NCBI GenBank assembly: GCA_025929585.1
Contig: JAICPY010000002.1
Span: forward strand, 35,562 to 99,561
Direction: 5' to 3'
Length of the DNA: 64,000 bases
From: Steroidobacter sp.
GTDB lineage: Bacteria > Pseudomonadota > Gammaproteobacteria > Steroidobacterales > Steroidobacteraceae
Each line of letters begins with the position of its first letter. Position 1 is the stretch's first letter. Shown here piece after piece: positions 9,119 through 18,072 of the stretch. The translations under genes were made by a program, and so were the position numbers. A model generated the notes under the pieces. That model saw nothing but the letters and a program-made list of their open reading frames with translations, did not search any database and had not been told where the DNA came from.

Positions 9119-12100
9119 TCACATTGCCGCCATCCGCACTGCTTCGTCCACATCGACCGCGACGAGGCGTGAGACGCCCGGTTCATGCATGGTGACGCCG
9201 ATGAGTTGCGAGGCGAGCTCCATCGTCGTCTTGTTGTGGGTGATGAACAGGAACTGCACTCGACTGGACATTTCCTTGACCGTATCGCAGAAGCGCCCGA
9301 CGTTATTGTCATCGAGAGGCGCATCCACCTCATCGAGCAGACAGAACGGAGCCGGATTCAGCTCGAAGATCGAGAACACGAGCGCGACTGCCGTCAGCGC
9401 TTTCTCGCCGCCGGAGAGTTGGTTGATCGTACTGTTTCGCTTACCCGGTGGCCGCGCCATGATCGAGACACCGGCGCTGAGGATGTCCTCGCCCGCGAGT
9501 TCCAAGTACGCATGACCGCCCCCGAATAGACGCGGAAAACGCTCCTTCAATCCCGCATTCACGCGATCGAAGGTATCTTGGAAACGCGAACGCGTTTCGC
9601 GATCGATCTTGCGAATCGCCGTTTCGAGTGTCTCGAGCGCATCGGTGAGATCCTTGAATTGGCGATCCAAGTATTCCTTCCGCTCGGACTGCTCTTTGAA
9701 CTCGTCGATCGCAGCGAGGTTGACTTGGCCCAATCGATCGATCTTTTGCGTTAGATCGGTGAGAGTTTGTTCCCAAGCGTCGATATCCGCCTCGGCAACC
9801 ATTTCCTGATAGACCGTTGCTAAGTCGAACTGCGTTGCTTTGAATTGATCGAGCAACGTTTCGCGTCGAACCTTTAATTCTTGCGCTGCCATGCGCACAT
9901 CTTCCAAACGAGCACGCGCCTCCTCCACCGAGGCTTCCGCGTCAACTCGGCTCTGATCGAGCGAGCGCATTCTGCTTTCGGCACTCTCGAGTGCTTCGCG
10001 TGCGGCCGACAGTTCTTGCTCGATGCCGACGCGTTGTTGCAGTGCTGCTTCGAGCGTCGCAGAGAGTTCCTGCAACGGCGCTTCGCCCTCGGCGAGTTGT
10101 CGCGTGAGCTCCTCTTTGCGGTTCTGCATTTGCTGAAGTTGTTGTCGCAGCCGCTCGAGTCCCGCCGAGATTGACGTGAGTGCCGAGCGTTTCGATTCAA
10201 CGCGGATCGCAACTTCTTGTGCGCCGTCTCGGTCCGTTTGTGCTTGCGAACGCTTGTACGAAAGATTTTGCTTGAGCTCATCACGCTGACGCTCGAGGTC
10301 GATACGTGAAGTCTCGAACTCGGCCATTTCATCCATGCCTTCCTGGAGCCGATTTCGCGCCTCGGCAATCGTGATTGCGGTCTTCTCGTGGTCGGCGTCG
10401 ATCTCTTCCAACTCGGCGAGAATTCGTCGCGCCCGCTCGCTCGTCTGCTCAGCCTTGGTACGAAGCGCGCCTATCTGTGCGCTCAATTCACTGTGCGCGC
10501 GATGCAGACGATTGACCTCCGCCTGAAGCTCATCGCGCCGATGCTCTTGTGAGGTCAACTGCTCACGAGCAACCGACAGCTCGGTCTGCAGGGCATCGCG
10601 GCGCTCTTCTGCTGACGATACGGCCTCCCGCAGGTTGCGCATCTCCTTTTCCCGCTCGATCACGCCGGCGTGCACATCTTGGTCGCGACTCACGCGCAGC
10701 CAATCCCTTCCGATCCATACTCCGTCGCGAGTGATGACGGATTCGCCGTTCAACAATGCGCGGCGCTTTTCCAATGCCTCTGGCAACGTGTCGACGGCAA
10801 TGATGCCCGTGAGCAATGCGGAAATAGCGGCGGGTCCTTGGACGCGCGCGAGCAAGCGTCCCGACTCGACATTTTGGGAGCTTTGGCCACCTTCGGCAAA
10901 AAAAGCCACCGATCCGGCTTCGAGCGATTCGATATTGCCGGCGATTGCATCGATCGTGTCTACCGACACGGCTTCGAGATAAGAACCCAACACTGTTTCC
11001 ACAGCGCGCTCCCACCCCGCCTCGACGGTGAGCTGTTGAGCCAGACGTGGCCGCTCGCTCAATGTGTTGGCAGAGAGCCACTCCGTCACCTTGCCTTGCG
11101 CCAATCCAAGCGCCGCTTGTTGCAACGCTTGAAGCGACATGAGCTGGCCTTGCGCAGTTTGGAGCTCATGACGTCCGCGCTCCAAAGCGCTTGCAACCTC
11201 GCGTTCGCGTTCACGCCAGTGCTGCAATTGATCTGTCACCTCACGAAGTGCGGCGACACTGCTTTCACCTTGATTGCGAGACTCGCTCTCCTCGAGTTCC
11301 AGGCTGGAGATCCGCTCGCTCGTATCTGCGGCGTTGAGCTCACCGAGCTCGGTGCGTAGCCGATCGCGCTGACTCGCCAGTCGCGCAAGTTGATGTTCCA
11401 GTTGTTCGATACGCGCTCGCTCGACCTGGGTCTTCTCGCTTGCCGCGCGTGACTCGCGGTTGAACTCCTCCCATCCTTCCTGCCACTGCTGCATGGCTTC
11501 TTCCGCCTCGGCGAGCGCGGCAGCAGACATCCGTTCTCGCTCGCGTGCAGCGGCGAGCCCCGGCTCGAGCTCTTCGAGCTCACGCCGAAGCGTTTCAATC
11601 TGCGCTTCGTCGCGGCTCAGGTGCAGTGTGGCTTCGGCAGCCCCTGTTTCGGCTTGCTCCAGATCCTGCCGCTGACGTTGCCTGAGCTCGCGCCCGTATT
11701 GGATCGACTGCTCGGTGCGAGAGATCTCGGCACCGACTTGATAGTAGCGGCCCTGGACTGCATTCAACGCTTCGGATTTTTCGGTGAAGTCCTCACGCGC
11801 AGTCTCGATCGCCGATTCGAACGAGCGCAATTGCGCAATCACTGCCTGCAAAGCCGTGTCTCTCTCTCGCAGAATTCCTTCTTTGGATTGCGAATCCTGC
11901 TCGATCGCGCGCAGCCGTAGCGCAATCAGTTCAGCGGATAGTTTGCGTTCGTCCTGCTTGAGCGCCTGATACCGGCGTGCGGTCGCTGCCTGACGCTGCA
12001 AGTGTCGCAGCTGCTTCTCGACTTCTTCGCGAACATCGTTCAGACGCTCGAGATTTTCCTTGGTGTGCGAGATGCGATTTTCCGTTTCCCGACGCCGTTC

Positions 12101-12622
12101 TTTGTACTTCGATATCCCGGCCGCCTCTTCAATGAAGCCGCGCAGCTCATCGGGGCGTGCCTCGATAACGCGCGAAATCATGCCTTGCTCGATGATCGCG
12201 TAGCTGCGCGAACCCAGCCCCGTGCCCAAGAACAATTGCGTGATGTCTTTGCGGCGGCAGCGTGTGCCGTTCAAAAAGTAAGCAGAAGTGCCATCTCGGG
12301 AGACCACCCGCTTCAAAGCGACTTCGGCAAAGCCCGCGTACTGACCTGCGAGTTGCCCATCGGAATTGTCGAACACCAGCTCGACCGAGGCCGTACCGAC
12401 AGGCTTACGGGATGCAGATCCATTGAACACGACATCCGCCATGGAATCCCCGCGCAAGTGTTTGGCGGAGATCTCACCCATCACCCAGCGCACGGCGTCG
12501 ATGATGTTCGATTTGCCGCAGCCGTTCGGGCCGACGACGCCGATTAGATTACTGGGAAAATTCACCGCGGTCGGATCCACAAAGGATTTGAACCCGGCCA
12601 GTTTGATTTTGCTGAGTCGCAT
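9119..12622 (-). CDS. smc: Chromosome segregation ATPase SMC
   Basis: Condensin ATPase; with ScpA and ScpB it forms a ring that extrudes DNA loops. Walker A is GPNGCGKSN at residues 31-39. Long coiled coils (about 170-495 and 660-1000) flank the hinge near 505-620. The C-terminal head has the ABC signature LSGGEKALTAVAL and Walker B FCLLDEVDAPLDD. The length of 1167 is normal for bacterial SMC. AGGAG lies very close to the ATG at 12622. It leads the zipA-ligA group and is divergent from dksA across 324 bases that hold operator-like inverted repeats. Its partners scpA and scpB are about 8 kb further along the same strand, not adjacent. Confidence 0.98.
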   Translation of the reverse strand: MRLSKIKLAGFKSFVDPTAVNFPSNLIGVVGPNGCGKSNIIDAVRWVMGEISAKHLRGDSMADVVFNGSASRKPVGTASVELVFDNSDGQLAGQYAGFAEVALKRVVSRDGTSAYFLNGTRCRRKDITQLFLGTGLGSRSYAIIEQGMISRVIEARPDELRGFIEEAAGISKYKERRRETENRISHTKENLERLNDVREEVEKQLRHLQRQAATARRYQALKQDERKLSAELIALRLRAIEQDSQSKEGILRERDTALQAVIAQLRSFESAIETAREDFTEKSEALNAVQGRYYQVGAEISRTEQSIQYGRELRQRQRQDLEQAETGAAEATLHLSRDEAQIETLRRELEELEPGLAAARERERMSAAALAEAEEAMQQWQEGWEEFNRESRAASEKTQVERARIEQLEHQLARLASQRDRLRTELGELNAADTSERISSLELEESESRNQGESSVAALREVTDQLQHWREREREVASALERGRHELQTAQGQLMSLQALQQAALGLAQGKVTEWLSANTLSERPRLAQQLTVEAGWERAVETVLGSYLEAVSVDTIDAIAGNIESLEAGSVAFFAEGGQSSQNVESGRLLARVQGPAAISALLTGIIAVDTLPEALEKRRALLNGESVITRDGVWIGRDWLRVSRDQDVHAGVIEREKEMRNLREAVSSAEERRDALQTELSVAREQLTSQEHRRDELQAEVNRLHRAHSELSAQIGALRTKAEQTSERARRILAELEEIDADHEKTAITIAEARNRLQEGMDEMAEFETSRIDLERQRDELKQNLSYKRSQAQTDRDGAQEVAIRVESKRSALTSISAGLERLRQQLQQMQNRKEELTRQLAEGEAPLQELSATLEAALQQRVGIEQELSAAREALESAESRMRSLDQSRVDAEASVEEARARLEDVRMAAQELKVRRETLLDQFKATQFDLATVYQEMVAEADIDAWEQTLTDLTQKIDRLGQVNLAAIDEFKEQSERKEYLDRQFKDLTDALETLETAIRKIDRETRSRFQDTFDRVNAGLKERFPRLFGGGHAYLELAGEDILSAGVSIMARPPGKRNSTINQLSGGEKALTAVALVFSIFELNPAPFCLLDEVDAPLDDNNVGRFCDTVKEMSSRVQFLFITHNKTTMELASQLIGVTMHEPGVSRLVAVDVDEAVRMAAM

Positions 12623-12758
12623 CGCGCTCCTGAACGCCGAAAGGCGGCACGCTGAAAGTCATATTAGAAGTCTCCCGCGCGCTGGAACAGACGCTCTTGC
12701 GCCACGGGTACCGGATCCTCCGAGCTCGCGCTCATTGGATCTGCCGGTCGAATGTGCG

Positions 12759-12790
12759 CGGTAGTGTATGTGATCACTACCGCTCTGACA
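12759..12790 (-). promoter_or_regulatory. Candidate smc promoter with an operator-like inverted repeat
   Basis: CGGTAGTG and CACTACCG (12759-12766 and 12775-12782) form a perfect 8-bp inverted repeat with an 8-base spacer. On the minus strand a TACACT -10 candidate (12763-12768) sits inside one arm, with a weak -35 (TGTCAG, 12785-12790) 16 bases upstream. This layout is typical of a repressor site over a promoter. No regulator can be named. Confidence 0.4.
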
Positions 12791-12855
12791 CGAGTGTATT
12801 GGCTCAAAACACCAGGCTTTCGGGATCCGCAAAAAGCTGTTGCAACACTGGCTGT

Positions 12856-12892
12856 ACGAGGGGGGCTGCGTCTGTATAATCGCGCCCCTCGT
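12856..12892 (+). promoter_or_regulatory. dksA promoter -10 flanked by an 8-bp inverted repeat
   Basis: A perfect TATAAT lies at 12875-12880 on the plus strand, 66 bases before the dksA start. It is bracketed by ACGAGGGG (12856-12863) and CCCCTCGT (12885-12892). The -35 position (CTGTAC) is poor. The repeat could be an operator or could form an RNA hairpin just after the start site. Confidence 0.5.
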
Positions 12893-12946
12893 GTGGTTAT
12901 GACCTGCCCGGAAGCCGCGAGTCGGCAGGGCGCGGAGGCTCTCTCG

Positions 12947-13762
12947 ATGGCCGCAAAGAAACCGTCTGCCAAGGCGACGAAGGCCAAGAAGTCTGTTGTC
13001 AAGAAAGCGGAACCTGCCAAGAAAGCAGCTCCCGCCAAGAAGCCGGCTGCCCGCAGCAAACCTGCGGCGTCGACTCGAGCGCCGGTCAAAGCCGCTGCCA
13101 AGCCGACAGCGAAGAGCGCACCGGTCGCAAAGCACACGAAGTCCGTGGCCGCGAGTGAACAGCCCGCAAAGGCCACGCCCAAACCTACACCCAAGCCGAC
13201 GCCCCCGGCGCCGGCCAAAGCGATTATCGCCGCCAAACCCGTAATGCCGATCTCCCTAGACTCAGACAGCGGCAATGGAAACGATGCCGACGACGCCGAC
13301 AGCCCCGATGCCTTGAGCAGCAACCTTCTCGCCGGTCCACGGAATGTAAAACCCTACATTCCGCGACGTGGCGAGCAGTACATGAACAAGGAGCAGCTCG
13401 ACCACTTTCGGCAAATCCTCAACAACTGGAAACGCGATCTGATGCAAGAGGTCGATCGCACCGTGCTGCACATGAAAGATGAAGCAGCGAACTTCCCGGA
13501 TCCCAACGATCGCGCCACTCAGGAGTCCGAGTTCAGCCTCGAGCTTCGCACCCGCGATCGTGAACGCAAGTTGATCCGTAAGATCGAGGAAGCGCTGAAG
13601 CGCATCGATGATGGCAGCTACGGCTACTGCATCGAAACGGGCGAGGAAATCGGTATCAAGCGCCTCGAGGCGCGGCCCGTCGCTACGCTGTGCGTGGAAG
13701 CTCAAGAACGCCGTGAACGTCGCGAAAAGCAGTACGGCGATCGCGACGATCGCTATCGCTGA
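12947..13762 (+). CDS. dksA: RNA polymerase-binding factor DksA with long basic N-terminal tail
   Basis: DksA enters the RNA polymerase secondary channel and, with ppGpp, mediates the stringent response. The ATG at 12947, preceded by GGAGG, gives 271 residues; E. coli DksA has 151. The extra part is a Lys/Ala/Pro-rich tail (1-95) and a short acidic linker (105-120), then the conserved coiled-coil body. The tip motif DPNDRA (185-190) keeps both key Asp residues. In the zinc-finger region only two of the four usual Cys remain, C228 and C249; Thr231 and Ala252 replace the others. It therefore probably does not bind zinc in the classical way, as seen in DksA2-like proteins. gluQ follows, separated by a hairpin. 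Confidence 0.95.
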   Translation: MAAKKPSAKATKAKKSVVKKAEPAKKAAPAKKPAARSKPAASTRAPVKAAAKPTAKSAPVAKHTKSVAASEQPAKATPKPTPKPTPPAPAKAIIAAKPVMPISLDSDSGNGNDADDADSPDALSSNLLAGPRNVKPYIPRRGEQYMNKEQLDHFRQILNNWKRDLMQEVDRTVLHMKDEAANFPDPNDRATQESEFSLELRTRDRERKLIRKIEEALKRIDDGSYGYCIETGEEIGIKRLEARPVATLCVEAQERRERREKQYGDRDDRYR

Positions 13763-13767
13763 GCCAG

Positions 13768-13787
13768 CCGAGGACTGAAATCCTCGG
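13768..13787 (+). terminator. Hairpin between dksA and gluQ
   Basis: CCGAGGA and TCCTCGG form a 7-bp stem with a CTGAAA loop, starting five bases after the dksA stop. A short T-run occurs only about 24 bases later. In Shigella a terminator in this same gap limits gluQ expression, so a partial attenuator is plausible here. Confidence 0.5.
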
Positions 13788-13846
13788 TACGGCGAGTTCC
13801 CGCGGCGTCTTTTGATCGCAAGCCGCATCCTCGAGGGGCGATATCC

Positions 13847-14752
13847 GTGATCTATCGCGGCCGTTTCGCCCCCTCCCCAACTGGGCCGCTGCACTTTGGT
13901 TCGCTCGTCACCGCCGTCGCCAGCTACCTCGAAGCGCGCGCCGCGGGCGGCCAGTGGCTCGTACGGGTTGAGGATTTGGATACACCGCGCGTGGTACCCG
14001 GAAGCGCGGATCAGATCCTGAGCACGCTCGAGGACTTTGGCTTTGAATGGGCCGGTCCCGTGCTTTATCAAAGCACGCGCAATGCCGCGTACGAATCGGC
14101 GATCGCTCGGCTCTTATCCTCGGGCCAGGCGTTTCCTTGCTCCTGCTCCCGAAGCGAAATAGAAGCCGCGCAGTCACACGTCCGATTACCTGGCGAAGAT
14201 GCTCATTATCCTGGCTGGTGCCGCAATGGAGTGCGCGAACCAAATCGAGCACTCGCCATCCGCTTCCGCGTAGAAGAAGAAGCCGTCGAATTCGAAGATC
14301 GAATCCAAGGCCAGGTCTCGATTGATCTAACAACGGAAGGTGGCGACTTCGTGATTCGACGTCGCGACGGACTGATTGCCTACCAACTTGCCGTCGTCGT
14401 AGACGACCATGATCAAGGGATCTCGCACGTCGTACGAGGTGTCGACTTACTTAACAGCACGCCCCGCCAACTCGTCTTACAGCGCGCACTCGGCTTTGAA
14501 CACCTCGAATACGCACATGTGCCGCTAGTCATCGACAGGAATAAGATGAAACTATCCAAATCCGCCGGTGCGGGGGCGTTGGACCTGCAACGTCCAACCC
14601 ATGATCTCTGGCGGGCATTACGATTCCTGCGGCAATCGCCGCCACTTGAACTGCGTCTAAGTGGCCTTTCTACACTTTGGGAATGGGCCATTCAGAACTG
14701 GCAAGTGCACTCGCTGCGTGGGCTAAGGGAGGCCTGCGAAGAAATGCTCTGA
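13847..14752 (+). CDS. gluQ: Glutamyl-Q tRNA(Asp) synthetase
   Basis: Truncated GluRS paralogue that attaches glutamate to the queuosine base at position 34 of tRNA-Asp. It has the class I catalytic core only and no anticodon-binding domain, in 301 residues. HFGS (residues 16-19) is the HIGH motif and KLSKS the second signature. The zinc-site Cys residues of the family are visible in FPCSCSR and the later GWC. The GTG start at 13847 follows GAGGGG at good spacing. The dksA-gluQ pair is a conserved gammaproteobacterial arrangement. Confidence 0.95.
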   Translation: MIYRGRFAPSPTGPLHFGSLVTAVASYLEARAAGGQWLVRVEDLDTPRVVPGSADQILSTLEDFGFEWAGPVLYQSTRNAAYESAIARLLSSGQAFPCSCSRSEIEAAQSHVRLPGEDAHYPGWCRNGVREPNRALAIRFRVEEEAVEFEDRIQGQVSIDLTTEGGDFVIRRRDGLIAYQLAVVVDDHDQGISHVVRGVDLLNSTPRQLVLQRALGFEHLEYAHVPLVIDRNKMKLSKSAGAGALDLQRPTHDLWRALRFLRQSPPLELRLSGLSTLWEWAIQNWQVHSLRGLREACEEML

Positions 14753-14836
14753 TTTGCATCCGAGCAGGGGGTCAATATTATGAACGGGCTTGAAACACGA
14801 TCGGTTCTTCGCTCCGGCTTGTCTCGAGGAGCTTCC

Positions 14837-15361
14837 ATGAACGAGTCGAGAGTCATCAAGAAGTATCCAAACAGGCGTCTGTATGACACTGTCGAAAGTC
14901 GCTACATCACGCTGGCCGACATTCGTCGCTTAGTGATGGACAAGATCGACTTCGTGGTCATCGATAAGAAGACGCAAGAGGACATCACGCGCTCGATTTT
15001 GCTTCAGGTCATTGCGGAGCAAGAGCATGTGGGCGAGCCGCTGATGAGCCAGGATTTTCTGTCTCAGGTGATCCGCTCCTATGGTGGAGCGATGCAGAGT
15101 TTCGTCGGCAGCTATCTCGAACAAAGCTTGAAGTTGCTGGCGACTCAGCAGCCACAAATGCGCGATCATATGCGCGGCGTGATGGGCGAGGATGCCTATG
15201 ACACGATCGCAACGATGACTCAACGCAATCTAGAACGCTGGAGATCTGCGCAAGATGAGATCTTCAAAGCGATGAGCGGAAATACGACCGCGTCCGCCGG
15301 AACACGCTCGAGAGAACGCGACGGCGACGGCGGCGAGGAGCCGCGAGAAAACCAACTCTAG
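14837..15361 (+). CDS. phaR: Polyhydroxyalkanoate synthesis repressor PhaR
   Basis: DNA-binding regulator that senses polyhydroxyalkanoate granules and represses phasin genes. The N-terminal DNA/PHA-binding domain starts KKYPNRRLYDT and is followed by SRYITLADIR and VVIDKKTQEDIT. A helical region (about 75-140) and a charged tail complete the 174 residues. I chose the ATG at 14837, preceded by GAGGAG, over an in-frame start at 14780 because the family begins just before the KKYPNRRLY block. No pha synthesis gene is in the window. It is convergent with pnp. Confidence 0.92.
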   Translation: MNESRVIKKYPNRRLYDTVESRYITLADIRRLVMDKIDFVVIDKKTQEDITRSILLQVIAEQEHVGEPLMSQDFLSQVIRSYGGAMQSFVGSYLEQSLKLLATQQPQMRDHMRGVMGEDAYDTIATMTQRNLERWRSAQDEIFKAMSGNTTASAGTRSRERDGDGGEEPRENQL

Positions 15362-15373
15362 TAAGTCCACCAT

Positions 15374-15393
15374 CCTCCCCCACACGGGGGAGG
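15374..15393. terminator. Perfect hairpin between convergent phaR and pnp
   Basis: CCTCCCCC and GGGGGAGG form a perfect 8-bp stem with an ACAC loop, 12 bases after the phaR stop and 22 bases after the pnp stop. No T-run follows on either strand, so it may be a stability hairpin instead of an intrinsic terminator. Confidence 0.55.
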
Positions 15394-15415
15394 AGATGAG
15401 CCAACTCAGCAGCGA

Positions 15416-17500
15416 CTATGCTGCGTCGACGTTGCGCATGCTCAGGCGGATGCGACCCTGGCGATCCACTTCGAGCACTTTCACCCGAATGACATCGCCT
15501 TCCTTGAGCTTGTCGCTGACGCGCTCGACGCGCTCGTCTGAAATCTGCGAGATGTGCACCAAGCCGTCCTTGCCAGGCAGGATGGTTACGAAGGCGCCAA
15601 AATCCATCAGGCGCGCAACGCGGCCTTCATAAATCTGGCCGACTTCCACTTCCGCTGTGATCAACTCGATGCGTCGCTGAGCTTCGCGGCCCGACACGCC
15701 ATCGACGGACGCAATCTTCACCGTACCGTCGTTCTCGATGTCGATGGTCGTTCCCGTCTCCTCGGTGATGGCACGAATCACTGCGCCACCTTTGCCGATG
15801 ACTTCGCGGATCTTCTCCGGATCGATCTTCAGGGTGATGATCGAAGGCGCCCATTCCGACATCTTTGCGCGCGAAGCCGGCAGGACCTTGTCCATCTCAT
15901 CGAGAATATGCAGACGACCCGCTTGAGCCTGCTCGAGCGCGACCTTCATGATCTCTTTGGTGATGCCATTGATCTTGATGTCCATCTGCAGCGCTGTGAC
16001 GCCAGTGCGCGTTCCCGCCACTTTGAAATCCATGTCGCCCAGATGATCTTCGTCGCCGAGGATATCGGTTAGCACCTGGAAGCGATCACCTTCTTTGACG
16101 AGACCCATTGCCACGCCAGCAACCGCCGCTTTGATCGGCACACCTGCATCCATCAACGACAAGCTCGTGCCGCAGACGCTGGCCATCGAGCTCGACCCAT
16201 TGGACTCGAAAATTTCAGATACGACGCGGATGACATACGGGAACGTCGTCATATCAGGCATCACGGCGGAAATACCGCGGCGTGCAAGATTGCCATGACC
16301 GATTTCGCGGCGCTTCGGTGAACCCATCATTCCCGTTTCGCCAACGCTGAATGGCGGGAAGTTGTAGTGGAGCATGAACGGCTCTTTACGCTCTCCGCCG
16401 AGCGCATCGATGATCTGCGCATCGCGACCTGTTCCGAGCGTCGTCACGACCAAAGCCTGAGTTTCACCGCGCGTGAACAGAGCGGAGCCGTGCGTTCGCG
16501 GCAGCACACCGGTGCGGATCGAGATCGGCCGAACTGTTTTCATGTCGCGGCCATCGATACGCGGATCGCCGGCTAGGATGCGGCGGCGGACAATCCGATA
16601 TTCGAGGTTGCCGAACTCCTTCTCGACATCATCGGCAACGAAAGCCGCGCCTTCCGCGGCTAGAGCTGCAACTGCAGCTTCTTTGATTTCTTGGATGCGT
16701 TTGCGCCGCGCTTGCTTCTCAGTGATCTTGTACGCATCGGCAAGTGCTGCCTCCGCCTGAGCGGCGAGCGCGGACTCGAGCGACGCGTTGGTCGCGGCAG
16801 GTTGCCAATTCCACGAGGGCTTGCCAGCTTCTGCCTTGAGCTCGTTGATAACGCGAATCGCGGCCTGCATCTGCTCGTGACCGAAGACCACTGCGCCGAG
16901 CATCACGTCTTCCGACAACGCCTTGGCTTCGGACTCGACCATCAACACGGCTTCTGCCGTGCCGGCCACGACCAGGTCCAACTGCGATTCTTTGAGCTGC
17001 GGGTTCGTCGGGTTCAAGATGTATTGGCCATCTTTGTAGCCGACTTTCGCTGCGGCGATCGGACCCTGAAACGGTACACCCGAGAGTGCGAGCGCCGCCG
17101 AAGCACCGAGCATGGCGGGGATGTCGGGATCGACTTCAGGATTCAATGACACCACGGTCGCCACGACCTGCACTTCGTTGAAAAAACCTTCCGGAAACAG
17201 CGGCCGAATCGGTCGGTCGATCAAACGAGACGTCAGCGTCTCCTTTTCGGAAGGACGGCCTTCGCGTTTGAAGAAACCGCCCGGGATGCGGCCAGCGGCG
17301 TAGGTCTTTTCGACGTAATTCACTGTGAGCGGAAAGAAGTCCTTGTTCGGATCAGCTTCCTTGCGGGCAACAGCCGTCACGAGGACGACAGTCTCTCCCA
17401 TGGTGACGAGGACCGAACCATCCGCCTGTCTTGCAAGCTCGCCGGTCTCCAGGGTGACTTGATGCTGCCCATAGGCGAACGTTTTCTTGATTGCACTCAC
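15416..17500 (-). CDS. pnp: Polyribonucleotide nucleotidyltransferase (PNPase)
   Basis: Phosphorolytic 3'-5' exoribonuclease of the RNA degradosome and mRNA turnover. The order is two RNase PH-like cores (about 1-225 and 310-545) around a helical linker, then a KH domain ([15 protein letters not shown]) and an S1 domain ([18 protein letters not shown]). The GTG at 17500 with AGGA eight bases upstream gives 694 residues and the family N terminus [10 protein letters not shown]; the frame itself extends further. It follows rpsO by 194 bases. That leader has long-range complementarity (GCCGCC with GGCGGC), comparable in position to the RNase III-processed hairpin of E. coli pnp. Confidence 0.98.
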   Translation of the reverse strand: MSAIKKTFAYGQHQVTLETGELARQADGSVLVTMGETVVLVTAVARKEADPNKDFFPLTVNYVEKTYAAGRIPGGFFKREGRPSEKETLTSRLIDRPIRPLFPEGFFNEVQVVATVVSLNPEVDPDIPAMLGASAALALSGVPFQGPIAAAKVGYKDGQYILNPTNPQLKESQLDLVVAGTAEAVLMVESEAKALSEDVMLGAVVFGHEQMQAAIRVINELKAEAGKPSWNWQPAATNASLESALAAQAEAALADAYKITEKQARRKRIQEIKEAAVAALAAEGAAFVADDVEKEFGNLEYRIVRRRILAGDPRIDGRDMKTVRPISIRTGVLPRTHGSALFTRGETQALVVTTLGTGRDAQIIDALGGERKEPFMLHYNFPPFSVGETGMMGSPKRREIGHGNLARRGISAVMPDMTTFPYVIRVVSEIFESNGSSSMASVCGTSLSLMDAGVPIKAAVAGVAMGLVKEGDRFQVLTDILGDEDHLGDMDFKVAGTRTGVTALQMDIKINGITKEIMKVALEQAQAGRLHILDEMDKVLPASRAKMSEWAPSIITLKIDPEKIREVIGKGGAVIRAITEETGTTIDIENDGTVKIASVDGVSGREAQRRIELITAEVEVGQIYEGRVARLMDFGAFVTILPGKDGLVHISQISDERVERVSDKLKEGDVIRVKVLEVDRQGRIRLSMRNVDAA

Positions 17501-17694
17501 GATACTTTTCCTAGGCCGACGGTACCGCGCCGGCAATTACGACTGCTGATGAAAAACGAAAGCCGCCTCGGCCTCTCGATACGACCGTGCGATGCAGATT
17601 CTTGAGCAGAACCATCACGACGGGATCGAAAGTTGCCGGGCGGCTGAAAATGGCGAGAGAGTGATAACTGACCGGTACGAGACCGGCGGCGCGA

Positions 17695-17964
17695 CTAGCG
17701 CCGCAAACCCAAGCGAGAAACGACTTCTTGATAACGCTCAGGTGCAGTGTCTTTCAGGTAGTCGAGCAATTTGCGGCGCTGATTGACCATCTTGAGCAGA
17801 CCGCGTCGCGATGCGTGATCGCGCTTATGCGTCGTGAAGTGTTCGCCCAGCTCGTTGATACGAGCACTCAGTAATGCGATCTGCACTTCCGGCGAACCGG
17901 TATCGTTACTGCCGCGTCGATACTGCTCGACGATCCCGCCTTTCTGCTCTGTCGACAATGACAT
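17695..17964 (-). CDS. rpsO: 30S ribosomal protein S15
   Basis: Primary binder of 16S rRNA helices 20-22 in the small subunit. The ATG at 17964 gives exactly 89 residues, the universal length, with the motifs [14 protein letters not shown] and [11 protein letters not shown]. An upstream in-frame start at 18006 would add 14 unlike residues and is rejected. GAGGA lies nine bases before the ATG. The last codons form part of a GCGGCGC/GCGCCGC inverted repeat (about 17687-17705) at the gene end. It stands between truB and pnp as in most gammaproteobacteria. Confidence 0.98.
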   Translation of the reverse strand: MSLSTEQKGGIVEQYRRGSNDTGSPEVQIALLSARINELGEHFTTHKRDHASRRGLLKMVNQRRKLLDYLKDTAPERYQEVVSRLGLRR

Positions 17965-18072
17965 CTTGCCCAATCCTCGATATGACTTCCTGCGGAAGTC
18001 GGTCAATAGTGGCCGTTTAAGGAGGCGCGCATTGTACTCGCGCAGCCAATAATCTCAAGTAAAACCGAGGGA

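Noticed and set aside
12664..13323. Minus-strand 219-codon Ala/Gly-rich frame
   Set aside because: It is the antisense of the Lys/Ala/Pro tail of dksA; such low-complexity coding leaves the opposite strand open. No ribosome site or known domain.
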